Shown: positions 16,342 to 25,303 of the stretch, piece by piece
Layout of the letters: each line of letters begins with the position of its first letter
Numbering within the stretch: the stretch's first letter is position 1
DNA from: Dermatobacter hominis
GTDB lineage: Bacteria; Actinomycetota; Acidimicrobiia; Acidimicrobiales; Microtrichaceae
Assembly (NCBI RefSeq): GCF_020715685.1
Contig: NZ_CP085840.1
Span: 1,116,001 to 1,180,000, forward strand
Direction of reading: 5' to 3'
Length of the DNA stretch: 64,000 bases
Program-made: the position numbers and the translations under genes
The notes under the pieces: model-generated
Databases searched by the model: none
Told to the model about the DNA's origin: nothing
Seen by the model: the letters and a program-made list of their open reading frames with translations, nothing else

Positions 16342-17235
16342 ATGAGTGATCTGACCTTCGACGGCAAGGTCGCGATCGTCACCGGTGCCGGTGGTGGTCT
16401 CGGCAAGTCCCACGCCCTGGAGCTCGCCCGCCGTGGAGCGCGCGTGGTCGTGAACGACCTCGGCGGGTCGGTGAGCGGCGAGGGCGACAACGCGTCGGCC
16501 GCCCAGCTCGTCGTCGACGAGATCACCGCTGCGGGCGGCGAGGCCGTCGCCAACCACGACTCGGTGGCCACGCCCGAGGGTGGCAAGGCCATCGTCGACT
16601 CCGCCGTCGAGGCCTTCGGCACGGTCGACATCGTGATCAACAACGCCGGCATCCTGCGGGACAAGACGTTCCACAACATGACGCCCGAGCTGCTCGAGCC
16701 CGTGATCAGCGTCCACCTGCTCGGCGCCTTCTACGTGACGCAGCCGGCGTGGCTGATCATGCGCGAGAAGGGCTACGGCCGCGTGGTCAACACCAGCTCG
16801 AACTCGGGCCTGCTCGGCAACTTCGGCCAGGCGAACTACGGCGCCGCCAAGCTCGGCCTCGTGGGCTTCACCCGGGTCCTCGCCAACGAGGGCAAGTCCA
16901 AGGGCATCAAGGTCAACGCGATCGCCCCGGTGGCGAAGACCCGCATGACCGAGGATCTGCTCGGCCCGCTCGGCGACAAGCTCGAGCCCTCCGAGGTCAC
17001 CCCGACCGTCATCTACCTCGCCTCCGAGGAGTGCCCGGTCAACGGCGAGGTCTACTCGGTCGCCGGCGGCGTCGTCGCCCGCTACTTCATCGGCCTCACG
17101 CCGGGCTGGTACGCCGAGGGGCACTCCGCCGAGGACGTCCGGGACCACTTCGACCAGATCCGCGACGAGACGGGCTACATCGTCCCCGAGGATCCGTCGG
17201 GCGAGCTGAAGAAGCTGCTCGAGACGCTCAGCTGA
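16342..17235 (+). CDS. SDR, peroxisomal-MFE-like (3R)-hydroxyacyl-CoA dehydrogenase type
   Basis: A 297-residue short-chain dehydrogenase. TGAGGGLGKSHAL is the NAD motif, VVNDLGG the MFE-2-type acidic/adenine segment, INNAGILRD the NNAG strand, and YGAAKLGLVGF holds the catalytic Tyr-Lys with Ser in NTSSNSG. The extended DLGGSVSGEG region and the ~50-residue tail after the core match the dehydrogenase half of multifunctional beta-oxidation enzymes, so a 3-hydroxyacyl-CoA substrate is likely. RBS AGAGGA lies 6 bases before the ATG. A strong hairpin follows at 17255. Confidence 0.88.
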   Translation: MSDLTFDGKVAIVTGAGGGLGKSHALELARRGARVVVNDLGGSVSGEGDNASAAQLVVDEITAAGGEAVANHDSVATPEGGKAIVDSAVEAFGTVDIVINNAGILRDKTFHNMTPELLEPVISVHLLGAFYVTQPAWLIMREKGYGRVVNTSSNSGLLGNFGQANYGAAKLGLVGFTRVLANEGKSKGIKVNAIAPVAKTRMTEDLLGPLGDKLEPSEVTPTVIYLASEECPVNGEVYSVAGGVVARYFIGLTPGWYAEGHSAEDVRDHFDQIRDETGYIVPEDPSGELKKLLETLS

Positions 17236-17254
17236 GCGACGCCGAGGACGCACG

Positions 17255-17282
17255 AGGGGCCGGTCCGCACGGACCGGCCCCT
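17255..17282. terminator. Hairpin terminator between convergent genes
   Basis: AGGGGCCGGTCC (17255-17266) and its perfect complement (17271-17282) form a 12-bp stem with a GCAC loop, 19 bases after the SDR stop and between it and the acyltransferase arriving from the other side. Confidence 0.85.
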
Positions 17283-17342
17283 CTGCGTTCCCGGCCGTCC
17301 ACCCGTCCCGTCACCGCCGTCGCGGGCGCGACGACCGGGTGC

Positions 17343-18731
17343 TCAGTCGTGGTGCTGCGGGGCCGGCGGGGCCACGGGCGGCGCCGGCGGCGGCGCGGGC
17401 TGCGGTGGTCCCTGGGGCGCGCCCGCCGACGACGGGGCGGCGACGCCCTGGTCGACCTGGACCATCTTCCCGGTCGTGAGGTCGAGCGCCTCCTTCTCGG
17501 CGGAGAACCGCAGCTTCATGCGCAGCACGCGCATCTCGACCAGGTAGTACACGGGCAGCGACACGAGGAAGGCGGCCCCGACGAGGATCGGCAGCCGGAT
17601 GATCTGCTGGCCGAGCGGTGCCTCCTCGCCGCCCAGCGCGCCGATCAGCAGCAGGTACGGCAGGGCGTGCCACACGTAGAGCGTGTACGACATGCGGCCC
17701 AGCCACTGGAAGGGCGACAGCGACCAGAAGCGGCTGAGCCACCAGTCCTTGCAGTGGACGAGGCCGAGCAGGATGAAACCGAAGGCGAGCGCCCCGATCG
17801 TGTGGCCGAACCGGAACCAGTACATCGTGTCGAGCATGTCGGGCCGGTTGAACTCGGCCGGCCCGTCGGGCAGGTACGGGACCCAGGGCCCGCCGAGCTT
17901 CTCCACGAGGCCGCTCGACAGGTTGAGCATGACCAGCCAGACGACGAGCGAGATCGTCGCCACCCAGATGATCGGCTTGCGGAGCCTGGCGATCCGCTCG
18001 GGCGTCACCTGGGCGTTCAGCACGGCGATCAGGCAGCCGAGCATCAGCGCGTCGGGCCGCTGGAGGAAGGCGAGCCGCACGCCGGCGATCATGCCCTCGT
18101 CGTCCTGCCAGAAGCCGGTGAAGGCGAAGAAGCGGGCGATGCCGATCGCGGCGAAGCCGATCCCGAGGATCCACGCCAGCTGCTTGATCCAGTTGCGCCG
18201 GATGCAGATGAGCACGGTGGCCGGGACGATGAAGTAGAAGAACTCCTCCACCGACAGCGTCCAGAGGTGCCACATGTAGCGGTCGTCCTGGACGTTCGGC
18301 GAGATCATGTACAGGCCGTTCGGGAAGACGAGCGCGTAGACGTATGCGACGGCGGCGCCCGCGTCCTCGAGGATCCCCCGCAGCGAGATCGACTCGATCC
18401 CGAGGATCGTGCCGAGGATGCCGATGACGATCCAGACCGCGCAGAACAGCCAGACCGAGGGCAGCAGGCGCATCGCCCGGCGGGCGTAGAACTTCCGCAG
18501 GCCGATGTCGCCGGTCGAGCGGTGCTCCTGCAGCAGCAGCGTGGTGATGAGGAACCCGCTGAGGACGAAGAACGTGTCGACGATCGTCACCCACGACTCG
18601 ACGTAGGTGAACATGGCGTGGCCGACGAGGACCATGCACACGCCGATGCCGCGGATGCCGTCGAAGCCGCCCACGAGGCCGAGCTTCGGCGCGCTGCTGA
18701 CGAACGGCGCCTTGGGCGTGGCCGTCGTCAC
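17343..18731 (-). CDS. OafA/YrhL-type membrane acyltransferase (copy 2)
   Basis: An integral membrane acyltransferase_3 protein, 462 residues, about ten hydrophobic segments. The opening GFDGIRGIGVCMVLVGHA carries the family R...H pair, followed by FFVLSGFLITTLLL and FYARRAMRLLP. WTLSVEEFFYFIVP is the second hallmark. Such enzymes acylate surface sugars, lipids or antibiotics using acyl-CoA. The final ~45 residues are Pro/Ala-rich and cytoplasmic. The GTG start overlaps the stop of the upstream homologue (GTGA), so the two are translated as a pair. Confidence 0.88.
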   Translation of the reverse strand: MTTATPKAPFVSSAPKLGLVGGFDGIRGIGVCMVLVGHAMFTYVESWVTIVDTFFVLSGFLITTLLLQEHRSTGDIGLRKFYARRAMRLLPSVWLFCAVWIVIGILGTILGIESISLRGILEDAGAAVAYVYALVFPNGLYMISPNVQDDRYMWHLWTLSVEEFFYFIVPATVLICIRRNWIKQLAWILGIGFAAIGIARFFAFTGFWQDDEGMIAGVRLAFLQRPDALMLGCLIAVLNAQVTPERIARLRKPIIWVATISLVVWLVMLNLSSGLVEKLGGPWVPYLPDGPAEFNRPDMLDTMYWFRFGHTIGALAFGFILLGLVHCKDWWLSRFWSLSPFQWLGRMSYTLYVWHALPYLLLIGALGGEEAPLGQQIIRLPILVGAAFLVSLPVYYLVEMRVLRMKLRFSAEKEALDLTTGKMVQVDQGVAAPSSAGAPQGPPQPAPPPAPPVAPPAPQHHD

Positions 18732-20203
18732 GACCGGTCCTCACCCACGCCGGACGGCGGTGCGGCCCCGGGCGGCGCAGCCCCGGGCGGTTCGGCGCCG
18801 GACGGGGGCTCGAAGGGCGGCGGTCCACCCGGTGGCGGTCCGGCGGTCGGGGCGGCCTCGCGCGACGAGGGGCCCTCGACGGCCTCGGCCGACACCATCC
18901 CCCGCGAGCGGGCCCGGGCCTCCTCCACCGACATCATCTTCCCGGTGTTGAGGTCGAGCACCTCCTTCTCGGACGCGAAGCGCAGCTTCACCCGGAGCAT
19001 CCGCTGCTCCACCCCGTAGAAGACCGGGAGGCAGGCGACGATCGTGATCGCCGCCAGGATCGGCACGCGGGTCTTCTCGCCGAGCACCGAGTTGCCGCCC
19101 AGGAGCTCGAGGACGATGAAGTACACGAGGGTGTGCCACACGTAGACCGTGTACGACATGCGACCGAGGAAGCGCAGCGGCTTCCACGACAGGGCGCGGT
19201 TCGGCCACCAGTCCTTGATGCGGGCCATCGCCAGCATCGCCGGGGCGAACGCCAGCGCCGTCACGGTGTGGCCGAAGTTGATCCAGTACGTGCCGCTCTG
19301 GCCCTCGACCGGGTCGAGCGGCGCCATCGGCACGAACGGGTACGGCAGGCCGGCCTTGGTGGCCAGGTCCTTCAGGAAGCCCGACGCCACGAGCATGCAG
19401 CCGAACGAGACCACGAGCCCCACGAGGCCGACCCACGGCAGCGCCTTGCGCCAGCGCTGCGGCAACGGGTCGGGCAGCCGCGAGTTCAGGACCGCCAGGC
19501 CGACGCCCCACATCAGCGAGTCGGGACGGGACAGCCACAGCAGGCTGAGACCCCGCTGGAGCGAGACCTCGTCGGGGTTCGACGGGATCGCCACCGGGCC
19601 GGCGTGGCCCGTCCAGCGCTGCCAGCCGATCCAGGCCGCGATCGCGCACAGGATCACGGCGAGCTGCGTCATCCAGCGCTTACGGATGCACACCAGCACG
19701 GTGACGGCGATCAGCAGGTAGAACTGCTCCTCCACCGCCAGCGACCAGAACTGGTCGATCGACGTCTTGCCCGCCATCGACGGGTCGACCGACAGCAGTC
19801 CGACCGGGAAGACGAGCTGGTACACGTACGTGACGGCCGCCACCGCCTCCTGCCAGAGGACGGCGAGGCGCTCCCGGTCGAACAGCAGGCAGACGACGAA
19901 CCAGGCGATGATGCACAGGTACGCCGAGGGCAGCAGGCGCACCGCCCGCCGGGCGTAGAAGCGCCGCATGTTGATCGTCTGGGCGTCCCGGTGCTCCTGC
20001 ATGAGCAGGGTCACGATCAGGAAGGCGCTCATGACGAAGAAGACGTCGATGATGCCGGCGAAGCTGGGCGAGAGCTGCGAGTAGGCGTGGTTGAACAGGA
20101 CCATCAGGATCCCGATGCCCCGCACTCCATCGAAGCCACCGACGAAGCCCAGCCGAGGAGCCTCGGACACGTACGGTGACGACGTCGCCCCCGCTGTCGC
20201 CAT
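18728..20203 (-). CDS. OafA/YrhL-type membrane acyltransferase (copy 1)
   Basis: 491 residues, same architecture as the coupled downstream gene: GFDGVRGIGILMVLFNHA, FFVMSAFLIVTLLM, FYARRAVRLLPSAYL and FWSLAVEEQFYLLIA. The C-terminus also ends in a Pro/Gly-rich cytoplasmic tail. The region EKEVLDLNTGKMM before that tail is shared with its partner (EKEALDLTTGKMV), showing the two arose by duplication. ATG 20203 is supported by a -10 hexamer 8 bases upstream (leaderless). No sugar-biosynthesis genes are nearby, so the acceptor is unknown. Confidence 0.88.
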   Translation of the reverse strand: MATAGATSSPYVSEAPRLGFVGGFDGVRGIGILMVLFNHAYSQLSPSFAGIIDVFFVMSAFLIVTLLMQEHRDAQTINMRRFYARRAVRLLPSAYLCIIAWFVVCLLFDRERLAVLWQEAVAAVTYVYQLVFPVGLLSVDPSMAGKTSIDQFWSLAVEEQFYLLIAVTVLVCIRKRWMTQLAVILCAIAAWIGWQRWTGHAGPVAIPSNPDEVSLQRGLSLLWLSRPDSLMWGVGLAVLNSRLPDPLPQRWRKALPWVGLVGLVVSFGCMLVASGFLKDLATKAGLPYPFVPMAPLDPVEGQSGTYWINFGHTVTALAFAPAMLAMARIKDWWPNRALSWKPLRFLGRMSYTVYVWHTLVYFIVLELLGGNSVLGEKTRVPILAAITIVACLPVFYGVEQRMLRVKLRFASEKEVLDLNTGKMMSVEEARARSRGMVSAEAVEGPSSREAAPTAGPPPGGPPPFEPPSGAEPPGAAPPGAAPPSGVGEDRS

Positions 20204-20211
20204 GGCAGCAG

Positions 20212-20217
20212 AGGGTA
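20212..20217 (-). promoter_or_regulatory. -10 hexamer for the acyltransferase pair
   Basis: TACCCT on the minus strand ends 8 bases before ATG 20203. Confidence 0.55.
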
Positions 20218-20266
20218 CGGGTCGGTCAGGGTGCCGGACAACCGGGCAGAAGGACCAGGGGGACGG

Positions 20267-21397
20267 GTGGACGAGCTGAGCGTCGAGGAGTTCCGGTCGG
20301 AGGCCGCATCGTGGCTGGCCGAGCACCGGTCGGAGGCGCCGAGGGACTACGGCGCGATCCTCCCGCCCGACCTGGCCGACGCCGGTCGGGCGTGGCAGCG
20401 GACGATCCACGACGCCGGGTTCGCCGGCATCCACTGGCCGACCGAGGTCGGGGGTCGGGGGCTCACCCCCGAGCACAACGCCGCCTGGATCACCGAGTGC
20501 GCGCTCGCCCAGGTGCCGCCGTTCCTCAACATGGTCGGCTGCGTGCTGACCGGCGGCGCCCTGCTGGCGTTCGGCACGCCCGAGCAGCAAGCCGAGCACC
20601 TGCCGTCGATCATCACGGGCGAGCGGATCTGGTGCCAGCTGTTCTCCGAGCCCGACGCCGGCTCGGACCTGGCGGGCCTGACCACGCGTGCAGTGCAGGA
20701 CGGGGACGAGTTCGTGGTCGACGGCCAGAAGGTCTGGTGCTCGAACGGCCGGGTCGCCGACCGGGGCATCCTCATGGCGCGGACCGACCCCGACGCCCCA
20801 CCCCACAAGGGCATCTCGTTCTTCCTGATCGACATGGCCACGCCCGGGGTGGAGCTGCGCCCGCTGCGGCAGATGAACGGCGACGCCGAGTTCGACGAGG
20901 TGTTCCTGACCGGGGTGCGCCTGCCGGCCGACTCGCTCCTGGGGCCGCTCGACGGGGGGTGGGAGGTGGGCATGTCGGCGCTGACCAACGAGCGGGGCTA
21001 CATCGGCGCCTCGGGCATCTCGCTCAAGCGCCGGCTCGACGCCATGCTCGCCATGGGCCGCACCCCCGACGGCGGCGCCCTCGGCCCGCTCGAGCAGCAG
21101 GAGCTGGCCGAGCTGTGGAGCCGGGGCACGGCGCTGTGGGCCATGGGCCGGCGGCAGGGGCCGGTCGCGTCGGTGCTGGGCTCGGTCGCCAAGCTCGGCA
21201 CGACCGAGCTGATGTTCGACACCGCCGTGCTGCGGACCGACATGGCCGGGCCCGAGGCGATGCTCGAGGGCGACGCCGCCTACGGCCTGGAGAGCGCCCC
21301 GGGCGCCCGGATCGCCGGCGGCACCAGCCAGATCCAGCGCAACATCATCGGCGAGCGCATCCTCGGCCTCCCCAAGGAGCCCAAGCCCGGGATATAG
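20267..21397 (+). CDS. Acyl-CoA dehydrogenase family protein
   Basis: 376 residues from GTG 20267, chosen because AGGACCAGGGGGA lies just upstream; GTG 20231 is an alternative 12 codons earlier. Motifs: CQLFSEPDAGSDLAGL, DGQKVWCSNGRVADRGILMART (read as DGQKVWCSNG and GILMARTDP) and IAGGTSQIQRNIIGERILGLP. It closely resembles the 7851-9014 gene in architecture and likely acts on steroid- or branched-chain acyl-CoAs with a partner subunit or alone; I cannot tell which. It is divergent from the acyltransferase pair and followed 65 bases later by a second dehydrogenase with its own promoter. Confidence 0.88.
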   Translation: MDELSVEEFRSEAASWLAEHRSEAPRDYGAILPPDLADAGRAWQRTIHDAGFAGIHWPTEVGGRGLTPEHNAAWITECALAQVPPFLNMVGCVLTGGALLAFGTPEQQAEHLPSIITGERIWCQLFSEPDAGSDLAGLTTRAVQDGDEFVVDGQKVWCSNGRVADRGILMARTDPDAPPHKGISFFLIDMATPGVELRPLRQMNGDAEFDEVFLTGVRLPADSLLGPLDGGWEVGMSALTNERGYIGASGISLKRRLDAMLAMGRTPDGGALGPLEQQELAELWSRGTALWAMGRRQGPVASVLGSVAKLGTTELMFDTAVLRTDMAGPEAMLEGDAAYGLESAPGARIAGGTSQIQRNIIGERILGLPKEPKPGI

Positions 21398-21450
21398 GGG
21401 TGCACACGGACATCCCTTGTCGCGATCCCGACCGCAGAATCGGCCGGGCC

Positions 21451-21456
21451 TAGCCT
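21451..21456 (+). promoter_or_regulatory. -10 hexamer for the glutaryl-CoA dehydrogenase gene
   Basis: TAGCCT ends 6 bases before ATG 21463; there is no ribosome-binding site, so the message is probably leaderless. Confidence 0.6.
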
Positions 21457-21462
21457 GACGGC

Positions 21463-22668
21463 ATGTCGCACCCGCCGCTCGCCCAGTCCGTCGACCCGCA
21501 CGACGTCCTCGCCATCGACTCGCTGCTGAGCGACGAGGAGCGGATGCTCCGCGACACGGTCCGCCAGTTCGTCGGCGACCGCGTGCTGCCCGAGGTCGGC
21601 GAGTGGTTCGACGCCGGCACGTTCCCCAAGGAGATGGCGAAGGAGTTCGGTGCCCTGGGTCTCCTCGGCATGCACCTCGACGGCTACGGCTGCGCCGGCA
21701 CGTCGGCCACCGCCTACGGCCTGGCCTGCCTGGAGCTGGAGGCCGGCGACTCGGGCGTCCGCAGCTTCGTGTCGGTCCAGGGCTCGCTGGCCATGTTCCC
21801 GATCCACGCGTTCGGCTCCGAGGAGCAGAAGCAGCGGTGGCTGCCCGGGATGGCGGCCGGCGAGCTGATCGGGTGCTTCGGGCTGACCGAGCCCGACTCC
21901 GGATCCGACCCGAGCTCGATGCGCACCGTCGCCCGCCAGGACGCCTCGGGCGACTGGGTCCTCGACGGGACGAAGATGTGGATCACCAACGGCTCGGTCG
22001 CGGACGTCGCCGTGGTCTGGGCCCGCACCGACCCCGACGGGCCCGACGGCGGCGCCGTGCGGGGCTTCGTCGTGCCGACCGACACGCCGGGCTTCTCGGC
22101 CCCTCTCATCCACCGCAAGGTGTCGCTGCGGGCGTCGGTCACGTCGGAGCTGGTGCTCGACGCCGTGCGCCTCCCGGCCGACGCCGTGCTGCCCGGCGTC
22201 AGCGGCATGCGTGGGCCGCTGTCGTGCCTGAACGAGGCCCGCTTCGGCATCTCGTTCGGCGCCTGCGGTGCCGCCCGGGCCTGCTACGAGGCGGCGCTCG
22301 CCTACTCGCTGGAGCGCACCCAGTTCGACCAGCCGATCGCCGGGTTCCAGCTCACCCAGAAGAAGCTGGTCGACATGATGGTGGCGGTGCAGCGGGGCAC
22401 GCTCGTGGCGCTGCACCTGGGGCGGATGAAGGACGCCGGCACGCTCGCCACCCCGCAGGTGAGCTTCGCCAAGATGGACAACGTCCGGATGGCGCTCGAC
22501 GTGGCCCGCACCGCCCGCTCGGTCCTCGGCGCCAACGGCATCACGACCGAGTACCCGGTGATCCGGCACATGAACAACCTCGAGTCGGTGTTCACCTACG
22601 AGGGCACCAACGAGATCCACACCTTGATCCTCGGCCAGGCCATCACCGGCATCCCCGCCTTCAGCTGA
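21463..22668 (+). CDS. gcdH: Glutaryl-CoA dehydrogenase-like acyl-CoA dehydrogenase
   Basis: 401 residues. Features specific to glutaryl-CoA dehydrogenase are the RSFVSVQGSLAM segment, GCFGLTEPDSGSDP, SFGACGAARACYEAALAY, and YEGTNEIHTLILGQAITGI at the C-terminus, whose first Glu is the catalytic base in this family. The enzyme oxidises and decarboxylates glutaryl-CoA to crotonyl-CoA in lysine, tryptophan and aromatic breakdown. Whether this copy decarboxylates cannot be proven from sequence. No glutarate-pathway partner is adjacent. Convergent with the lipoprotein hydrolase, 43 bases away. Confidence 0.82.
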   Translation: MSHPPLAQSVDPHDVLAIDSLLSDEERMLRDTVRQFVGDRVLPEVGEWFDAGTFPKEMAKEFGALGLLGMHLDGYGCAGTSATAYGLACLELEAGDSGVRSFVSVQGSLAMFPIHAFGSEEQKQRWLPGMAAGELIGCFGLTEPDSGSDPSSMRTVARQDASGDWVLDGTKMWITNGSVADVAVVWARTDPDGPDGGAVRGFVVPTDTPGFSAPLIHRKVSLRASVTSELVLDAVRLPADAVLPGVSGMRGPLSCLNEARFGISFGACGAARACYEAALAYSLERTQFDQPIAGFQLTQKKLVDMMVAVQRGTLVALHLGRMKDAGTLATPQVSFAKMDNVRMALDVARTARSVLGANGITTEYPVIRHMNNLESVFTYEGTNEIHTLILGQAITGIPAFS

Positions 22669-22711
22669 CGGCGGCCCGAGCCGGTCCTGGTCCGGCCCGG
22701 GCCCCACCGCG

Positions 22712-23563
22712 TCAGCGGACTGCGTTCACGGCAGCGAGGATGAGCTGCGTGGACTCGTCGGGGTGCGAGATCATCGCCACGTGCGACGAGCGCACCTCGA
22801 TCGTCGTCGAGTGGGCCCGTTGCGCCATGAACCGCTGGGTCGCGGGCGGGATCACCCGGTCCTGCGTCGCGACCAGGTACCACGACGGGATGGTGGCCCA
22901 CGCCGGCGCACCGGACGGCTCCGCCAACAGCCCGAGGTCCGCGGGACGCTGGCTGGCGGCCATCGCTGCCGCAGTCTGCTTCGGGAGGTCACCGGCGAAC
23001 ACGTCGCGGAACACCGCGGGGTTGATGTAGCCGTCGACGCCGGTCGGGGTCGGGCGGATGATCAGGTTCTCCTGGACCACGCCGCTACCGGGGTTGAGCG
23101 CGCTGAGGCTGCCGACGGAGTCGCCGGCGTCGGGTGCGAACGAGGCGATGTAGACCAGCGCCTTCACGTCGGCATCGCCGGCGGCGGCGTTGGTCAGCAC
23201 CATGCCGCCGTAGGAGTGGCCGACGAGGACGATCGGACCGGTGATCGTGTCGAGGACGCTGCGGATGTAGGCGGCGTCGGATGCGAGGCCGCGCAGGGGG
23301 TTCGCGGGGGCGATCACGTCGTAGCCGGCGCGCTGCAGCCGCTTGGTGACGCCGTCCCAACCGGAGGCGTCGGCGAACGCGCCGTGCACGAGCACGATCG
23401 TCGGCTTGGGCCCCTTGGGCGCTCCTCCCCCGCCTCCTCCGCCGGCGCCGGGTACGCCGGCGGGTCGGCACGCTGCGGTGAGCAACGCGGCGACGGCGAC
23501 GAGGGCGAGGATCAGGATCCGACCGGACGACCGTCCGGTCCGTGATGGGTGATGTGCGTGCAT
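22712..23563 (-). CDS. Alpha/beta-hydrolase lipoprotein
   Basis: A 283-residue predicted lipoprotein. The signal peptide has a basic start (HHPSRTGRSSGR), a hydrophobic core and lipobox LLTAAC with Cys 32; a poly-Gly spacer follows. The hydrolase core has VLVHGAFADASGWDG (oxyanion loop), the nucleophile elbow GHSYGG and the catalytic His in SSHVAMISHP. The family includes esterases and haloperoxidase-like hydrolases; the substrate is unknown. ATG 23563 has ACAGGAG 6 bases upstream. The same frame is open without a stop far upstream through the preceding metallo-hydrolase gene (see that entry). Confidence 0.82.
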   Translation of the reverse strand: MHAHHPSRTGRSSGRILILALVAVAALLTAACRPAGVPGAGGGGGGGAPKGPKPTIVLVHGAFADASGWDGVTKRLQRAGYDVIAPANPLRGLASDAAYIRSVLDTITGPIVLVGHSYGGMVLTNAAAGDADVKALVYIASFAPDAGDSVGSLSALNPGSGVVQENLIIRPTPTGVDGYINPAVFRDVFAGDLPKQTAAAMAASQRPADLGLLAEPSGAPAWATIPSWYLVATQDRVIPPATQRFMAQRAHSTTIEVRSSHVAMISHPDESTQLILAAVNAVR

Positions 23564-24463
23564 GGGGTGCTCCTGTGGTGGGTCGGGTGCTCGCCCGGCG
23601 CGGGCGCGCCGAGCTCGGCCCGCCGGGCCGGGGGGACCGACGGATCGAGGTGCTGGATGTGGAGGGGGTCGCGGGCCGGGCGCCTCAGACGCGATCGCCG
23701 TCGGCGTGCCGATCGGGAGGACCAGGATGCGTTCGGCGAGATCGGCCGGGGCGGCGAGCCGGGCCCGCTCGAGCTCGGCGACCGGCTCGTGGAAGTGGGA
23801 CCAGCCCTCGTAGTGGACCGGGATGATCGTGTCGGCACCGGCGAGCCGGCCGAGCTCGAAGCCCTGGTGGGCGGTGAGGCTGTAGCGGATCGGGCCCGTG
23901 ACGGGGAACCGCACCTCCCCGAGGTGGACGATGGCGACGTCGACGTCCATCTCCTGGGCGGCGCGCCGCACGCCGCGGTACGAGACGGTGTCGCCGGTGA
24001 TCCACAGATCCGCGCGGTCGGGTCGGGTGGCGATCTCGAAGCCGACGACGGGACCGACCAGCCGCCGGCTCAGCGGAGGGCCGTGCCGGCACGGGGTGGC
24101 CCGGATCCGCAGCGTCGGCCGACCCGGGGAGGTCAGCTCGGTGAGCTCCCCGGGCCGGATCCCGAGCGCCCCGCCGCCCAGCCGGGCGGCAGCAGCGGGG
24201 TTGGTGACCACCGTCGTCGCACCCGGCAGTGCGTTCCTGCCCTCGTCGTCCAGGTTGTCGGCGTGGTGGTCGTGGCTGATCAGCACCACGTCGAGCGGCC
24301 CGAGCTCGGCGAGCGGGACGGCAGGACCGGTCAGCTTCTGCGAGCTCGTCCCGAGGCCGAAGCCGTAGGTCCGTCCGGGCGGGTCGAACGTCGGGTCGGA
24401 GAGGATCGTCCAGCCCTCGTGCTCGACGAGCACGGTCGGACCGCCGATGTGGGTGATGCGCAC
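23564..24463 (-). CDS. Metallo-beta-lactamase-fold hydrolase running in frame into the lipoprotein gene
   Basis: The domain fills roughly the first 257 codons. It is UlaG/RomA-like: ITHIGGPTVLVEHEG start, metal motif LISHDHHADNLDD (62-74), TPCRHGPP, DLWITGDTVSY and IIPVHYEGWSHF. No stop codon follows: a Pro/Arg-rich stretch leads directly into the ATG of the lipoprotein at 23563, and the frame closes only at 22712. I annotate the domain and its tail here. A one-base shift near 23690 would bring a TGA into frame just after the natural domain end, so a sequencing indel, a true frameshift or a real 583-residue fusion are all possible. A mid-protein signal peptide makes a fusion less likely. Confidence 0.65.
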
Positions 24464-24470
24464 CGCCGGA

Positions 24471-25277
24471 TCAGCTGGCCGGAGCGGCGGCGTGCGCGAG
24501 CGCCCAGTCGAGCGCGTGGTCCGCCACCTCCTGCCAGTTGTCAGCCATGGGCAGCAGGTGCGGACCCTCGAACTCGACGATCTCCGTCACGGTGTCGGAC
24601 TTGTAGTGCTTCGCGTTCGACTGCTGGATGCGCGGCGGCATGAGGTGGTCGGCGGTGCCGGAGACGAACAGCAGCGGCGCCCGGTCGTCGTTGTGGTAGT
24701 CGACCCAGGTCCCCTGGTGACCCGGCTCCACGTTGGCCAGCACGCTGTCCCAGAGGATCCGACCGGAGGCGGGCACGTGGTAGCGCTCGTAGGTCGCCTG
24801 CGCCTTCTCCGGGCTGAACGTGTTGGCGAAGGCGTAGGTCCACTGCTCGAGGCTGTAGCCGACGGCCTTGTGGTGGTTCGCCGGGTTCTTCAGCACCGGG
24901 AACGTCGCTTTGATCTGCGACGCCGGCGCCACCTTCACGCCCTCGGTCGGCGCCGAGTTCAGGACGACGCCGCTGGCCCCGTACCCGTGGTCGAGCAGGA
25001 TCTGCGTGAACGCCCCGCCGGCGGAGTGCCCCATCAGGATCGGCGGCTCGTCGAGCGCCCCGACCACCGCCTCGAGGTGCTCGATGATGTCGGGCACGCG
25101 GAGGTCGACCACCGGGGTCGGGTCCGCGTTGAGCGCCTCCACCTCCACCTCGAAGCCGGGATAGGCGGGGGCCAGGACCTTGAAGCCCTTGGAGGTGTAG
25201 TGATCGATCCACTGCTCCCAGCTCCGGGGCGTGACCCAGAAGCCGTGGATGAGGACGATGGTGTTCGGCGTGGTCAT
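24471..25277 (-). CDS. Alpha/beta hydrolase
   Basis: 268 residues, cytoplasmic (no signal peptide). VLIHGFWVTPRSWEQW is the oxyanion loop, GHSAGGAF the nucleophile elbow (Ser near 94), SGTADHLMPP carries the acid and FEGPHLLP the catalytic His. This subtype is common in actinobacteria and annotated as a lysophospholipase- or esterase-like hydrolase. ATG 25277 is preceded by GAGGAGACA, a good ribosome-binding site; the open frame upstream is not coding. It is the middle gene of a minus-strand run of three hydrolases divergent from the LuxR regulator. It stops 7 bases before the metallo-hydrolase start. Confidence 0.85.
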   Translation of the reverse strand: MTTPNTIVLIHGFWVTPRSWEQWIDHYTSKGFKVLAPAYPGFEVEVEALNADPTPVVDLRVPDIIEHLEAVVGALDEPPILMGHSAGGAFTQILLDHGYGASGVVLNSAPTEGVKVAPASQIKATFPVLKNPANHHKAVGYSLEQWTYAFANTFSPEKAQATYERYHVPASGRILWDSVLANVEPGHQGTWVDYHNDDRAPLLFVSGTADHLMPPRIQQSNAKHYKSDTVTEIVEFEGPHLLPMADNWQEVADHALDWALAHAAAPAS

Positions 25278-25303
25278 GGGATGTCTCCTCTGTCGTGGCG
25301 GGT

